Shown piece by piece: positions 49,646 to 49,668 of a stretch of 49,668 bases of DNA. Position 1 is the stretch's first letter. The number at the start of each line of letters is the position of its first letter. Source of the DNA: SFLA01 sp045595785 (GTDB lineage: Bacteria; Bacillota; Clostridia; Oscillospirales; CAG-382); contig JAZOBE010000025.1 of assembly GCA_045595785.1 (NCBI GenBank), positions 1 to 49,668 of the forward strand. The letters are read 5' to 3'. The translations under genes were made by a program, and so were the position numbers. The notes beneath the pieces were generated by a model. That model was not told where the DNA came from, did not search any database, and saw nothing but the letters and a program-made list of their open reading frames with translations.

Positions 49646-49668
49646 TATAGCTTTGTTCAGGAAAGAAC

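Overview
The window looks like chromosomal DNA of a Gram-positive anaerobe of the Clostridia, most likely an uncultured gut-type relative of the Oscillospiraceae/Ruminococcaceae. The reasons are AGGAGG-type ribosome binding sites on nearly every gene, consensus TTGACA-17-TATAAT promoters, an anaerobic class III ribonucleotide reductase with a NrdR operator, SAM-I and FMN riboswitches, a rpoB-rpoC-L7Ae-rpsL-rpsG-fusA-tuf cluster, many lipoproteins with Firmicutes lipoboxes, a YtrA-type GntR/ABC module and a VanZ-like protein. No tRNA, CRISPR array or prophage is visible. The only rRNA is a 5S gene at the right edge, so a 23S gene probably lies just outside.

Layout. 1-3.2 kb: the start of a secreted discoidin-repeat protein (minus strand, cut by the left edge). 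3.4-5.9 kb: argS-yebC operon. 6-7.4 kb: AI-2E/PerM-type permease. 7.5-10.5 kb: beta-helix lipoprotein followed 2 bp later by a REP-associated tyrosine transposase (RAYT) with a cluster of palindromic repeats. 10.7-13 kb: a small P-loop kinase and two lipoproteins. 13.1-16.8 kb: MFS transporter, cell-wall amidase lipoprotein and a ferredoxin-fused aldo/keto reductase. 16.8-19.4 kb: metK under a SAM-I riboswitch, with an LRR surface protein downstream of it. 19.4-20.3 kb: ribU under an FMN riboswitch. 20.3-32.8 kb: translation/transcription core (tuf, fusA, rpsG, rpsL, an L7Ae-like gene, rpoC, rpoB). 32.9-35.3 kb: lipoprotein and MATE transporter. 35.4-39.7 kb: operon nrdD (with a fused redoxin domain)-trxB-DUF1294-unknown, behind paired NrdR boxes. 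39.8-46.3 kb: an unknown membrane-anchored protein diverging from a GntR-ABC ATPase-permease-permease operon. 46.3-49.1 kb: two paralogous envelope proteins around a VanZ-like gene. 49.1-49.7 kb: repeats and 5S rRNA.

The most distinctive feature is extragenic repeats. One family (class A) reads CACCCCACAAAT...GGGGACCCCGA and is scattered between genes. A second (class B) carries a GTAG or TAGGG foot next to a GC-rich hairpin, as in known RAYT/REP systems. It occurs beside, and apparently also inside, the RAYT coding sequence. A third is a pair of about 145-bp elements with terminal inverted repeats near both ends of the window. Other points of note are a NrdD-redoxin-TrxB arrangement without a visible nrdG, a consensus promoter nested in a terminator between the rpo and str operons, and Gly-Tyr repeat tails on both ABC permeases. 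All calls come from reading the sequence; no database search was run.
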